64,000 nt of DNA, taken from contig OY282605.1 in NCBI GenBank assembly GCA_958298945.1, positions 42,634,811 through 42,698,810 on the forward strand, given 5' to 3'. Source of the DNA: Atherix ibis. Its lineage: Eukaryota > Arthropoda > Insecta > Diptera > Athericidae. A model generated the notes under the pieces. That model was not told where the DNA came from. It made no database searches and saw only the letters and a list, made by a program, of their open reading frames with translations. Shown here in pieces: positions 1 through 10,200 of this stretch. Positions within the stretch are counted from its first letter, which is position 1, and each line of letters begins with the position of its first letter. The position numbers and the translations under genes were made by a program.

Positions 1-1163
1 GTGCCTATATAAATGGTTCCATTTTATAAGACGGATTTTAGTTAATTTTTCGATAACAATAGTACTAATACAGCTATGAAATGTCACATGAAATTTCCAT
101 CAATCATTGTCTAATAATTGAGGGAGAGATTTTTTTCTAATATTTTTCTGGTCAAAAAGGGGTGGTAAATAGGGAAGTGGTAGTAGAAAAATAGAAATAA
201 ATAACAACAAAAAAATCTTCTCGTATAACTGAAAATAAGAAAAATATTTTCCACCACAAAACTCTTACGTATAAAACGTTTCGTATTACATTATTTTCTC
301 AGTATGATATTAGATATACTTGTACTATTAAAGAAAAAAAAATGAAAGTGTTTTCCTGTAATAGATATTATCTTAGAAGTACTTATGGTTGGCCGTAATT
401 TTGCCCCCCCCCCCCTAAACTCTAGTTTTTTTCCTTTTATTTTATCATATAAATCCATAGTTATTTTGTAAAAAAAAAATTAAGTGGATGAATTAATAGC
501 AATAGTATATAAAAATAGGGGAGTTTATAAAGTAATTGATAAAAATAAAATATTTTATATTAATAAGTGAAATGTTTTTTTTAAATATTTTTTTACCATA
601 GCCACGTGTTCAGTAAATTTGCGTGATTACCACAGGAAAAAAAAACCATTCGGTTGTAGATATGCACCAAAATTGCTTGGAAAATTTCCTTAATTAAATG
701 GTTTTATGGAATAAATATTTAATGGCACAACTGTTGATTTTCTGAGCACTATACTGGATGAAAATGTTATCAAATATTACTACAACGAATATTTTGTAGC
801 TATTATTTGACATGGTCTTTTGAAATATTACATTAAGTGTGTGTTTTTTTTTCTAACTACAATTTATTATATTGCTTTGAACAAAACTATTGTACATAAT
901 ATAGTTCTTATGCAAATGATTATTTTTTTTGTAACCATTTACAAAAAAACTACATAAAAGTTTATTCTTTTCTTAGTTAGAATTAAACAATAATATATTA
1001 TTTCAATATCATAGAACTATAATACTCCTAAATTAGGAAGCCATGAATTTTTAGCGAGAATTAAAGTAATATCAACTGGTTGTCAATATCTTGATTTTGT
1101 TTGAATTTAAAAATAAAATATTTGTACTCTACCAATTCTGTAATAATGTTAAAAAAATAATTA
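1..1163. other. AT-rich intergenic DNA
   Basis: No gene recognised. The stretch is dominated by A/T tracts. The only distinctive word is a run of 12 C followed by TAAACTCT at 404-423, which recurs near 60587. A TA dinucleotide at 1164-1165 is the target site of the mariner that follows. Confidence 0.6.
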
Positions 1164-1165
1164 TA

Positions 1166-2454
1166 CGAAGGTTATTCAACAAGTACTTAGCCTCACCGCC
1201 CGATGAAACCTTCTGTCACAAAAGAAATTTACCATCGTGCAGTACATTCTTTTATTAGCCTACTGTCAAAGTTTCAGTCGATTGCCTTCATTAGTTTTGT
1301 TTTGAGAGCCTTTGAAAGCGAGCGTGTCGGTCGGTTGCACAAAAATGGAAAAAGAACAATATCGTTCGGTGATTAGATTCTAGTTTTTGGAAGGGAAAAC
1401 GCGCAGCGAAATCAAAGATCACTTGGATGCTGTGTATGGTGACTCTTCTCCTTCGATGGCGACCGTCAAGACTTGGTTCAACGATGTTCGTGGCCGCACG
1501 TCGGTTTTTGATGAGCCACGCCCAGGTGCCCCGAAAACGGCTGCTACGGAGGAAAACGTTAAAAAAGTTCACGATCTAGTTTTGGCAGACCGTCAATTGA
1601 AGGTTCACGAGATAGCTGAGACTGTGGGCATCGCAGTAGGAACGGTGCATCATATTCTACACGAAAAACTGGGCATGAGAAAGCTGTCGGCGCGATGGGT
1701 GCCGCGTTTGCTCACACCGGAAAACAAACGCAACCGTGAGACCACATCGGCGACGTGTTTGTCGCTGTTTTAGCGCAATCCAGCGGAGTTCTTGCGTCGT
1801 TTCGTGACCGTCGACGAAACATGGATTTACTGGTACACACCAGAGATCAAGGAACAGTCGAAACAGTGGACTTCACCCGGCGAACGTGCTCCGAAGAAGG
1901 CGAAGACTGTTCGATCAGCCGGAAAGGTGATGGCCACCGTTTTCTGGGATTCACAAGATGTGATCCACATCGATTACCTCGAGAAGGGTAAAACAATCAC
2001 TGGGCGCTACTATGCTGACTTATTGGGCCGATTTGACGTCAAATTGAAGAAAAAGCGGCCCCGCTTTGCGAAGAAAAAAGTGCTGTTCCACCACGACAAC
2101 GCGCCGGCTCACACCTCCGCCATCGCCATGGCCAAATTGGTCGAATTGCGCTACGAATTGCTGCCCCATCCACCGTACTTTCCAGATTTGGCCCCCTGTG
2201 AATTCTTTTTGTTTCCAAACCTGAAAAAATCACTCGCCGGGAATAGATTTGGGTCGAATGAGGAGGTCATCGTCGCCACGGAGGCCTATTTTGCTTCCCT
2301 CGAGAAAATGTATTTTTTGGTCGGGTTAAAAAAGTTAGAGCATCGCTGGGCCAAGTGTATCGAGCTTGATGGAGATTATGTGGAAAAATAAATTGCCACC
2401 TTTCCAAAATTTTCGTTTTTTTTTGTAGGCTAAGTACTTGTTGAATGACCCTCG
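1166..2454 (+). mobile_element. MarA mariner, near full length
   Basis: A complete mariner-sized element of 1289 bp. Its terminal inverted repeats are about 27 bp: the left end reads CGAAGGTTATTCAACAAGTA and continues CTTAGCC, and the right end is its reverse complement with two differences. Both ends are flanked by TA (1164-1165 and 2455-2456), the target duplication expected for Tc1/mariner. The transposase frame runs left to right and nearly fills the element. The related minus-strand copy at 58491-59723 belongs to the same lineage but is clearly diverged. The element looks young relative to most repeats in the window because its frame has only two stops and no frameshift. Confidence 0.93.
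1345..2391 (+). pseudogene. mariner transposase with two stops and an Asp-to-Glu change
   Basis: Cut-and-paste DNA transposase that would bind the element ends and insert at TA. The frame has 348 codons from ATG 1345 to TAA 2389, the usual mariner length of about 345. It is interrupted only by TAG at 1381 (codon 13) and TAG at 1771 (codon 143). An N-terminal helix-turn-helix half (about residues 1-120) is followed by the linker motif WVPRLL. The catalytic domain has Asp157 in VTVDETW and Asp251 in HHDNAPAH. The third acidic position, 34 residues on, is Glu286 (GAA 2200-2202) in APCEFFLF, where mariners normally carry Asp. Together the stops and this substitution imply the copy is not autonomous now, although the frame is otherwise clean to the C-terminal GDYVEK. 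Confidence 0.92.
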
Positions 2455-2529
2455 TATAAATGTTTATTAGTTTTTTATGGAATCTCCATCTCTGACGTTT
2501 TTTGGTTATTTTACGAAAAAATAAATTTA

Positions 2530-3222
2530 CGAGGGTTGTATGACTAATACCTGGCCTCGGCAAGAGATGGTATCGCTACCATTAAAACAGCTTTGGTAGA
2601 AGAGAATCTGGCGGTAAAGAGTTATTATAGGGGAAAAAACAAATTTACGAGGGTTGTATGATTAATACCTGGCCTCGGCAAGAGATGGTGTCGCTTCTAT
2701 TAAAACAGCTTTGATGGAAAAGAATCTGTCGTTAAAAGGTTATTATAGGAAAAAAACAAATTTACGAGGGTTGTATTATTAATACTTGGCCCCGGTAAGA
2801 GATAGTGTCGCTACTATTAAAACAGCTTTGATTGAAAAGAATCTGTCGTTAAAGGGTTATCATACGGAAAAACGAATTTACGAGAGTTGTATAATTAATA
2901 CCCAGCCTCGGCAAGAGATGGTGTCGCTACTATTAAAACAGCTTTAGTGGAAGAGAATCTGTCGTTAAAGGGTTATTTTACGGAAAAAATATATTTACGA
3001 GAGTTGTATGTTTAATACCTGGCCTCGGCAAGAGATCGCGCTGCTACTTTTAAAACACCTTTACTGCTCGGCCTCGGCAAGAGATGGTGCTGTTACTATT
3101 AAAAAAGCTTTGATGGAAGAGAATCTGTCGTTAACGGATTATTATATGGAAAAAAAACACATTTACGAGGGTTGTATGATTAATACCTGGCCTCGGCAAG
3201 AAATGGTGCTGCTACTATTATA
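2530..3222 (+). repeat. tandem array of mariner 5' ends (~117 bp)
   Basis: Successive units start with CGAGGGTTGTAT or CGAGAGTTGTAT at 2530, 2648, 2765, 2881, 2998 and 3166, giving periods of 118, 117, 116, 117 and 168 bp. The last interval contains an extra partial copy starting CTCGGCCTCGGCAAGAGATG near 3066. Each unit holds the terminal inverted repeat plus subterminal sequence (CTGGCCTCGGCAAGAGATGG, then AAAACAGCTTTG). The element therefore carries six or seven copies of its own presumed transposase-binding end on one side only. Confidence 0.9.
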
Positions 3223-3339
3223 ACACCTTTATTTTTCGTATATGCAACCTTTTACAAGAATTCTTACAAGAATATACGTTTTTTTTAATATTTGGAGTGA
3301 CAGCCATCTAATGTGAACAGCTTATGTGGTTTCACAACA

Positions 3340-3790
3340 ATGGAAAAAATCGAATATCGACCAATGTAAAATAATTGTTTTTAATAAAAAAAACCTTCAT
3401 TACCGACCATAAAATATTGTAAAGCTGAATATAAACGCAGCTGTACCAGTATTGTTGATGAAGTACGTCCAAATGAGGTTACCATGCCAGAAATGAGTGA
3501 ACAAATCTACGATATGGTGTACCTCAATTGAAGTAAGAAATTGCTGAGGATGTGTATACCTCAATTGAATAAATATAGAATATTTTAACAACTCGTTTAG
3601 ATATGAGATATCTTTCTGCAAAAATGATGTTTCTATTACTCACAATTAATCATAAAAGCACTCGTTTGTCAACTTCAAAACAATGTTTGGGGATATTAAA
3701 GCATGATTCAAATGATTTTATACATCGATTAGTCTATCGAGCTAAAAAGAGGTTATGTTAAAAAATATTTATGAATTTACACAATAAAAG
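3340..3790 (+). pseudogene. relic of MarB transposase
   Basis: Begins at ATG 3340 with the typical mariner start MEKIEYR, then quickly hits stops and frameshifts. Later recognisable pieces are SCTSIVDEVRPNEVTMPEM (the inter-HTH linker) near 3440-3490 and LSAKMMFLLLTINHK near 3610, which corresponds to the mariner linker before the catalytic domain. No catalytic Asp motif is visible: the frame ends near 3760, just before the position where the first one should lie. A dead fragment. Confidence 0.75.
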
Positions 3791-3836
3791 TGTTTATTTT
3801 TTATTAAGGCCAAGTATTAATCATATAACCCTCGTA

Positions 3837-4429
3837 CGTTCGAAAAGCATGTGTTATTGAGATATTTTTTTTAAAATCATAAATAATGTCTTATTGAAAG
3901 AAAATTGTTTGTTGAAATTTTATCATTTTAGCAAGAGAACTGTAAAGATTAATTGTTAGCAGTAGATGAGGAAAAATATATAAATTCTGGCCAGAAAAAT
4001 AATAGTGACAGACAGTAAGATAGGTATTGTTTTCGAATTAGCTTGGGATTCAAGCTTAAAATCGAAAAGTTTTTCGTATCTTTTTTATTGTAATCCCTAA
4101 TATTTAATTAAAGTTGTTGACAACCGTAATATTCTTGATTCAATTTTAAAAATTTCTCAAAATTAACATAAAATATCGAACAGATTATAATGCAACTTTT
4201 ATTTGATGACATCAAATGTTGGTAATTAACAGGCATAGAGAGTAAATGCAGAAAACTTATTATCACAGGGTATGTATTTGTCAGATCGTAGCCAGGGTAT
4301 CTTAGAACCGGACATTCAACCCAGTATATTATTAAATATAACACTGATTTTTACAAGAAATTGATAATGCGTATATTTTTCTTTAAGAAATCGGGTTATT
4401 AAATAAAATAATCGCTTTTATGATGTGAA
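3837..4429. other. no gene seen
   Basis: AT-rich sequence between two transposon remnants. Open frames here are short and carry no recognisable motif. Confidence 0.5.
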
Positions 4430-4740
4430 AATTCAGCGCCTTTACACCTTCGCGGAGTGACTGTGCAATGTGGTGTTTTGGGCCAAATATGTCATTGGAC
4501 CGTTTTTCTTTGAGGACGCTGCTGGAAATACTATTACGATAACTGGTAAACGATACAGAGGGATGTTGGAAGACTTTTTCATCCCTGATTGGTATTAATT
4601 GAGGTTGGACGACAAGTGCTTCCAACAGAACAATGAAACCGTCACAGACTGCACATGTTTTTATACAATACAATAAAAATTCTACGACTTATGTTTCCTG
4701 ATCGAATTATATCGAAAAGTAATAATACGGAGTATCTTCG
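4430..4740 (+). pseudogene. Tc1-like (T family) transposase fragment
   Basis: The plus strand encodes broken pieces of a DDE_3-type transposase. They include a WAKYVIGPFFFEDAAGN segment followed by TITITGKRYRGMLEDFF and then CFQQNNETVTDC, matching in order the central catalytic-domain motifs of this family (GPYFFEDAAGN, VTVNGERYR, MWFQQDGATCHT). Stops and frameshifts separate the pieces, and the Asp of the QQDGA motif is replaced by Asn. The antisense 96-codon ORF over the same bases is a shadow. Confidence 0.7.
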
Positions 4741-7560
4741 CTCAATTTTTTTATGTAGGTACACTTAAATAGGTAGGCCTACGCTACCCAATTGAAGACT
4801 TAAAGAGAACATATACAACGATACGAGTATCAATCAAATTAATCCGAAAATTTGTGAATAAGTTTTGGAAAAAGTCATTTAAAGTGCAGATATTTCCTAC
4901 AACTCCAAAGGTAACTTTTAGCCAACATAAAATTGATGTTTCTAATTCAACTCAAAATTGATTCTTGTGAATTTATCACAAGAACATCCTGTATCATATC
5001 AAAAAAATTAAAAAATTTCAATATTTTATAAAAATCAACCTTGTTTATAAATTACAACAAAAAAAATACCTTATTTTCTGCAAAAGGATAACATTTTTCA
5101 ATATCTCATTATAATATCGTTAACCTTTATATTTAAAGGATTTATGAATTGGAAAATAAAAATATTTAGAATTTCTTTTGAAAAAAAATTTATACTTAAC
5201 TAAGTGGAAAACGAATGAGAAAAATTATAAGACAAAATCTTTTAATAAACAAATATGAATAAATCATTGCATCTTTACACTTTCTATTGTACACCTTTTT
5301 ATATAACCTGAAAATCTAAACAATCGAAATAGCGTTAAGGAATTTGATCAGGATTCATAACAAAATAACAACAACAACAATAACAACAACAACAAAAAAC
5401 GCAAAATTGCATGGTGTTCAAGTATAAAAATTCATAGCAGTTATTTTATTATAAAAAAATATGTCGAATAACTTAACTCTAACAACATTCCTGGCACAAT
5501 ATTACTTGTTCATCGATATTGGCCCAAAATACAGGACTATTTAGAGAGTTTTAGCTTTACGCTTATATTTTGTTCTTTTTTCTATTATGCTTTTTTCATA
5601 TTTTATTTCATTTTTTTTTTTGTTTTTTTACTTTGTTCATGTTCAGTCAATAATCCAAGATTTATTGAAGGTATGCTATTCGGATATCAAAAGAATTGCT
5701 AACCTTTTCCTCGTTCGTGACATTGTATTTTCACCTTTTTATTGCAAATAAATATTTTCTTTTTCATCTTTTTCCTCAGTCTGTTAACCATGAAAACTTT
5801 CTAAGAATAGAATATCCCTTTTCTCTATATGCTAACAATATGAAAACCTTTATTTTCTCAATACACTTCCGTTTGCATTTTCTCTATCATCATTATTATT
5901 ATTATTATTATTTGTATTATTATTATAATAACTACTAACTACTATTATTGTCCTTTTATATTTTGTTGTTAATATTTTTTCTTTGATTTCTTTTTAAGGT
6001 GCTACCACCATCTAAAATAATTTTTATACAAGCGCACATTTAGTTTAATTCGATTTCTTGTTACCGTATGAGTGGTGAGTAATATTCCAATTTGAAAGAA
6101 TAAAACAAAAACAAAAAATTATTCAAAACCTCCTGTGACTACTTCAATTTTCTTTCAAATTTTTACCTTTACCTATTTAGGTTTTTTGCTCATATTCACA
6201 ACATTGTAAAAAAAAAAATGAAAAATGCATGAATGAAAAATGAACAGAATATTTTTCAGGTAAAAGTGGAAGTAATTTAAAGTGTTACTACGTACAAGTT
6301 CAATCAGCAAAATTTTCAGGAGAAAAAATAAAACCATAAACTACTAGTAAATAGGAAAGGAGAAGATTCTCCTTTTATTTTATTTTATTGTAACAGAATA
6401 CGGATCACTGAGCTCCTTACTTCCGTCATTGGATCCTTTATAAAAATTTCATTTTATTATATTTTTCTATATGATTTTTAGTTTGTTTTTCTATTTTTCC
6501 TTTTCTTTTTGATCGCTATCCTTGTAGCTGTCATATTTTTAAATTGTTAAGTTGGAAAGGGTTAATCGTGTGTTCTATTCGAAATTGTGTAAATGTTTAC
6601 CTGGAAGATTTTGAATTCATTCAATTCCATTAGTCGCCTTCGCAGTAGTAGTTATTGCTATTTTTGTGGAGGTGGTAAAAATTTATGAACATATACATAT
6701 ACACAGAGAACTGTATTTTGTCTTATGGTTAAAAAATTTATACTGTATCTCAGCAGACGGAGGAGGAATTTAGTAGCCTGTACAGTCAACAATGAAGCTA
6801 TTTGGTTCTATTCAAAAGGGAAGAGTGGGTTCTATGTATGTCCATTCAGTCGCTAATACCTGTTACTAAGACTAGAGATAGAACTGATCCCAGATTTTGA
6901 ACAAATTGTAACATTTGGTATGAGTACTCTGAGAGCTCATAGTAGTCAGACAAATAAGCTATAGTACATTATTGTTGACTATGATGGTATATTATTCATA
7001 GTTATACCTAGTGACATGTACTGTTTGAAAATAACCTGACCAATGTCATCTTCTACTCGTATACATCTACCATATTTACACAGTTGAACATATATATTTT
7101 CATATACAAAGTTGTCTATTGCCACCAGCTTAGTTTTATGAATTTCCGTTGACATGGTTGACCATTATTTACGTTGTGCAAAGTATTGTAAATTGTCCAA
7201 CAAAAATTATGTATATTTGTACAATGCCATCTGACAAATTTTAATATCTACGAAATTGGTTTGTATGGGATTTTTGGAGATATTGTTTCGAAATTGACCA
7301 ACTATGCTTATGGTTGGTTTACTGCAAAGTTATTTTTGAAAAAAAGCATATTTCTATTTAATTTCTTTTATTGAAGTAAAGTAGTAAATATGTCAAAATA
7401 AGAGAATTAGTCTTGTTAAATTCTTTAGAAATTTTGGTATAATTAAAAAAAAGAAATTTTACTATTAAAACTACAAATCTTAATAAAAATAAATAAATAA
7501 AAATCCTATAAAATTATTATACTAGACTAAACATTTTATATTTTGGAAAAAAAGCTTTGT
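4741..7560. other. AT-rich DNA with microsatellites
   Basis: No gene recognised. It holds an (AAC)n-rich stretch at about 5361-5396 and a (TAT/ATT)n tract at about 5888-5937. An 80-codon ORF over the latter is only translated microsatellite. The 6600-7300 part is less AT-extreme, but no coding pattern was found. Confidence 0.5.
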
Positions 7561-7562
7561 TA

Positions 7563-7993
7563 TTGGGTTGAGCGGAAAGTAATTTCATTACCAGTTGAAG
7601 ATGATGAAGACTTAATAACAACTCGTGAGATTTCTGAGAGATTAAATTTATCAAATACGACCTTTCGTGATAATCTGAAACGGCTAGGTTTTACCTAAAA
7701 GCTTGACATATGGGTTCCTCATCTCCTTAAGGAAAAAAATTTGTACCGTCGCATTGACGTCTATGATTTGCTTCTCAAACGCCAAAAAAAATTGTCCATT
7801 TTTGAAACGTATCAACACTGGAGACGAGAAATGGATTGTCTACAACAATTTTAAGCGCAAAAGTTTCTAGAGTAGAAAAAATGAACCAGCTCAAAGCCCT
7901 TCGAAGCCAATATTCATCAAAAAAGGGTTATGCTATCTGTTTGATGGGATATCAAAGGAATCGTTTATTTTGAGCTTCTACCGAGCAACGCAA
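7563..7993 (+). mobile_element. MarD mariner fragment (5' part)
   Basis: Starts after TA 7561-7562 with TTGGGTTGAGCGGAAAGTAA, the MarD end, and is joined directly to the middle of the transposase frame. Recognisable peptides are TTREISERLNLSN, KLDIWVPHLL, YRRIDVYDLLLKR, EANIHQKRVMLSVWWDIKG and VYFELLPSNATIN. An internal deletion has removed the 5' UTR and most of the first HTH. At about 7993 the sequence changes without a gap into a MarC element, so only the 5' half survives. Confidence 0.85.
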
Positions 7994-8866
7994 CGATTAA
8001 TTGTGAAAAACAAAATTAATTACGCGGACGCATTCCCAATGTTGACTGTGGCATACGGTGAAGCTACCTTGGACCGAAGGAACGTTTATCGGTGGTACAA
8101 AATGTTCTCAGACGGCCGAGAAGATGTTAGCGACGAAAAGCATGCCGGACGCCCGAGCACATCAACAACAGACAAAAACATTGATGAAGTGAAGAAAATA
8201 GGATTGGCCAATCGTCGAATTACCGTTAAAGTAGTTGCTGAGGACTTAAGCATATCGATTGGTCGTGCCATTCGATTTTTAGCAATGATTTGTCGTGAGA
8301 CGGGTCGCCGCGAAATTGTACCAAAATTGCTCAATTTCGACCAAAAACAGCATCGCATTAACATAGCTAAGGAGCTGTTGGACTCTGCCGGCGACGATCC
8401 AAATTTGATCCAAAGGGTCATAACTGATGACGAATCATGGGTTTATGATTATGACGTGGAAACCAAAGCTCAATAATCCCAAGGGAAGCTGCCACACGAG
8501 CCAAGACTGAAAAAAGCGCGACAAGTTCGGTCGAATGTAAAGGTTTTGCTTACATTTTTTTTCGATTGCAGGAGCGTGATGCATCATGAGTTCTTGCTAC
8601 AGGGTAGATCGGTCAATAAGGAATATTACCTGCAAGTTATGAGCAAGTTGCATTAAGCAATCCGCCAGAAACGCCCAGACTTGTGGAAGAACAAAAATTG
8701 GCTTTTGTACCATGATAACGTCCCTGCTCACGCAGCGTTGCTTGTGTGCGAACTTTTGGCCAAAAACAAAACACTAATAATGCCACAGCCACCGTATTCC
8801 CCAGATCTGGCCCTCTGTGACTTTTTCTTGTTCCCGAAACTGAAGTGTATAATATCTGGTGTATAA
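7970..8866 (+). pseudogene. MarC transposase, chimeric start, two stops
   Basis: The open frame starts in out-of-frame MarD sequence (SFYRATQRLIV) and continues into genuine MarC protein from KNKINYADAF. It contains the HTH half (AYGEATLDRRNVYRWYKMF; GRPSTSTTD; ANRRITVKVVAEDL), then Asp in VITDDESW, a TAA at 8474, a TAA at 8654, Asp in LYHDNVPAH, and a third Asp in SPDLALCDFFLF, 34 residues after the second. All three catalytic Asp codons are thus still present, but the protein cannot be made in one piece and the C-terminus is deleted. Relatives in insect genomes are often annotated as SETMAR-like. Confidence 0.88.
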
Positions 8867-8971
8867 TATCTGGTGGGGATTAATTTGAAGGGGATATAAT
8901 AGATATTCATGAATAAATAAATAATTTTTGAAAAAAACACAAAATTCGCAATACTTTTTGAACAGACCTCT
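7994..8971 (+). mobile_element. MarC mariner, 5' truncated
   Basis: Begins inside the MarC sequence just before the transposase N-terminus and ends with the MarC 3' end ATACTTTTTGAACAGACCTC at 8951-8970. The 5' inverted repeat and 5' UTR present in other copies (60840, 63702) are missing. A deletion before the 3' end removes the transposase C-terminus and duplicates a short GTATAATATCTGGT word at about 8848-8875. Confidence 0.85.
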
Positions 8972-9154
8972 TATATGGGGCTTTAAAAACCTACAATTAA
9001 CTATAGGCAACTTATATATTTTTGAAAAGTAACTGTTTGTTAGGCATTTTGTTCTGAGGGTGTTGTTTGATAATGAAAAGCTGGAAACCATTACCACCAA
9101 TTCTGAGCACCATTACCCTAAAGACAACAATTTTTTAAAGCTTGAACTTAAATA

Positions 9155-10048
9155 TTGGGTTGCTCGGAAAGTAACTTTGTTTTTTTTTTATAAAAATGAA
9201 ACACGATTTTCTTATAGTGAATTAATATTTTATTCAATTAAATATTATCCAGTCTGATTCATTATCCTTTGCCATGTTTCTAGCTGTAGCATGATTCCAC
9301 GCTTATATAATTTTTGTTCTTTGCTGGCAAAAAACTGATCCAAGTGATTTTTGACCTTCTCATTTGAGTAAATCGGCAGGTGATAATCTGGAGAGTATGC
9401 TGGGTGTGGCAGTATGCTGGGTGTGAGAGTATGCTGGGTGTGGCAGTATATCCCGTCGAAGCTCTAAAAGCTTTTGCCGAGTGGTCAAACTTGTATGTGG
9501 TTTCGCATTACCCGACAAATGATAATCGGCAGGTGCTAGGTCTGGAGAGTATGCTGGGTGTGGCAGTATATCCCGTCGAAGCTCTAAAAGCTTTTGCCGA
9601 GTGGTCAAACTTGTATGTGGTTTCGCATTACCCTGTTGGAACACTATACCTTATATATTGACCAATTCTGGCATATTTTCTTTAAGTGAATCATTCAATT
9701 TATCCAATTGATAATAGTATACCTCAGAATTGATTGTTGCGAGGCTTGGTAGAAGCTCAAAATAAACGATTCTTTTGAAATCCTACCAAACAGATGGAAT
9801 AACCTTTTTTTGATGAATATTGGGCTTTCGAAGTGCTTTGAGCCTGTTCATCTTTTCTACTCCACGATTATTTGCGCTTAACATTGTTGTAGACAACCCA
9901 TTTGTTATCCCCAGTGATGATATACTTAAAAAATAGATCATTTTCTTGGCGTTTGAGAAGCAAATCACTTAAGTGTGTAGTTGATTATGAAAAAATACAA
10001 TTAAGTCCTCTGTTGGAAAAAAACCGAAATTACTTTCCGAACAACCCA
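9155..10048 (-). mobile_element. MarD mariner, internally deleted, with internal tandem repeats
   Basis: An 894 bp minus-strand element. The left end is TTGGGTTGCTCGGAAAGTAA, the right end is the complement TTACTTTCCGAACAACCCA, and TA flanks both sides (9153-9154 and 10049-10050). Reading from the right, the 5' UTR jumps straight into transposase at the motif before ITGD; the HTH domain is gone. Pieces seen are the first catalytic region (IITGDNKWVVYNNVKRK), an HQKK/SVW remnant, the region around KPHTSLTTRQKLLEL, and SPDLAPADYHL. The area around the second Asp is altered and the C-terminal part is replaced by duplicated sequence. Confidence 0.88.
9394..9635 (-). repeat. nested tandem duplications in MarD transposase
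   Basis: A 120 bp unit is repeated (AGTATGCTGGGTGTGGCAGT at 9428 and at 9548), in frame on the minus strand. The peptide KPHTSLTTRQKLLELRRD, followed by ILPHPAYSPDLAP-type sequence, therefore occurs twice. A separate 17 bp unit (AGTATGCTGGGTGTGGC or GTGAG variant) is present three times at 9394, 9411 and 9428. Confidence 0.92.
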
Positions 10049-10049
10049 T

Positions 10050-10200
10050 AATTTAACTCTAAACTATATGTGGTTTTGCAAAAACTATGCCACAAATCAT
10101 ACAACGCAATAAATTTTGGCTTTATTGCATAAAAAGTTCCTAGGGCGCGTCATTTAAAGATTATAAATAAAACATAAAGCTCAAAAAAAATATGCAAAAA
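10050..10200 (+). pseudogene. T-family transposase scrap
   Basis: A short degenerate piece reads YMWFCKNYATNHTTQ, then ILALLHKKFLGRVI, equivalent to the second-Asp motif and following helix of DDE_3 transposases (MWFQQDGATCHT; LLREKFPGRVISR). The catalytic Asp is replaced. Related wording recurs at 22270 (plus) and 46930 (minus), so this is a recurring old repeat rather than chance. Confidence 0.55.

Larger units (their letters stand above)
2530..3834 (+). mobile_element. MarB mariner, degenerate, with amplified 5' end
   Basis: A 1305 bp element bounded by CGAGGGTTGTATGACTAATA on the left and its inverted counterpart ending CCCTCG at 3834, with TA at 2528-2529 and 3835-3836. Inside, the first about 117 bp of the element are repeated in tandem up to about 3220. 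They are followed by a badly decayed transposase remnant from ATG 3340 onward. The coding part is far too short for a full transposase, so the copy is internally deleted and non-autonomous. Confidence 0.85.

Noticed and set aside
5696..5938. 80-codon ORF ending in a poly-Tyr run
   Set aside because: The C-terminus is translation of a (TAT)n microsatellite and the rest is AT-rich with no motif.
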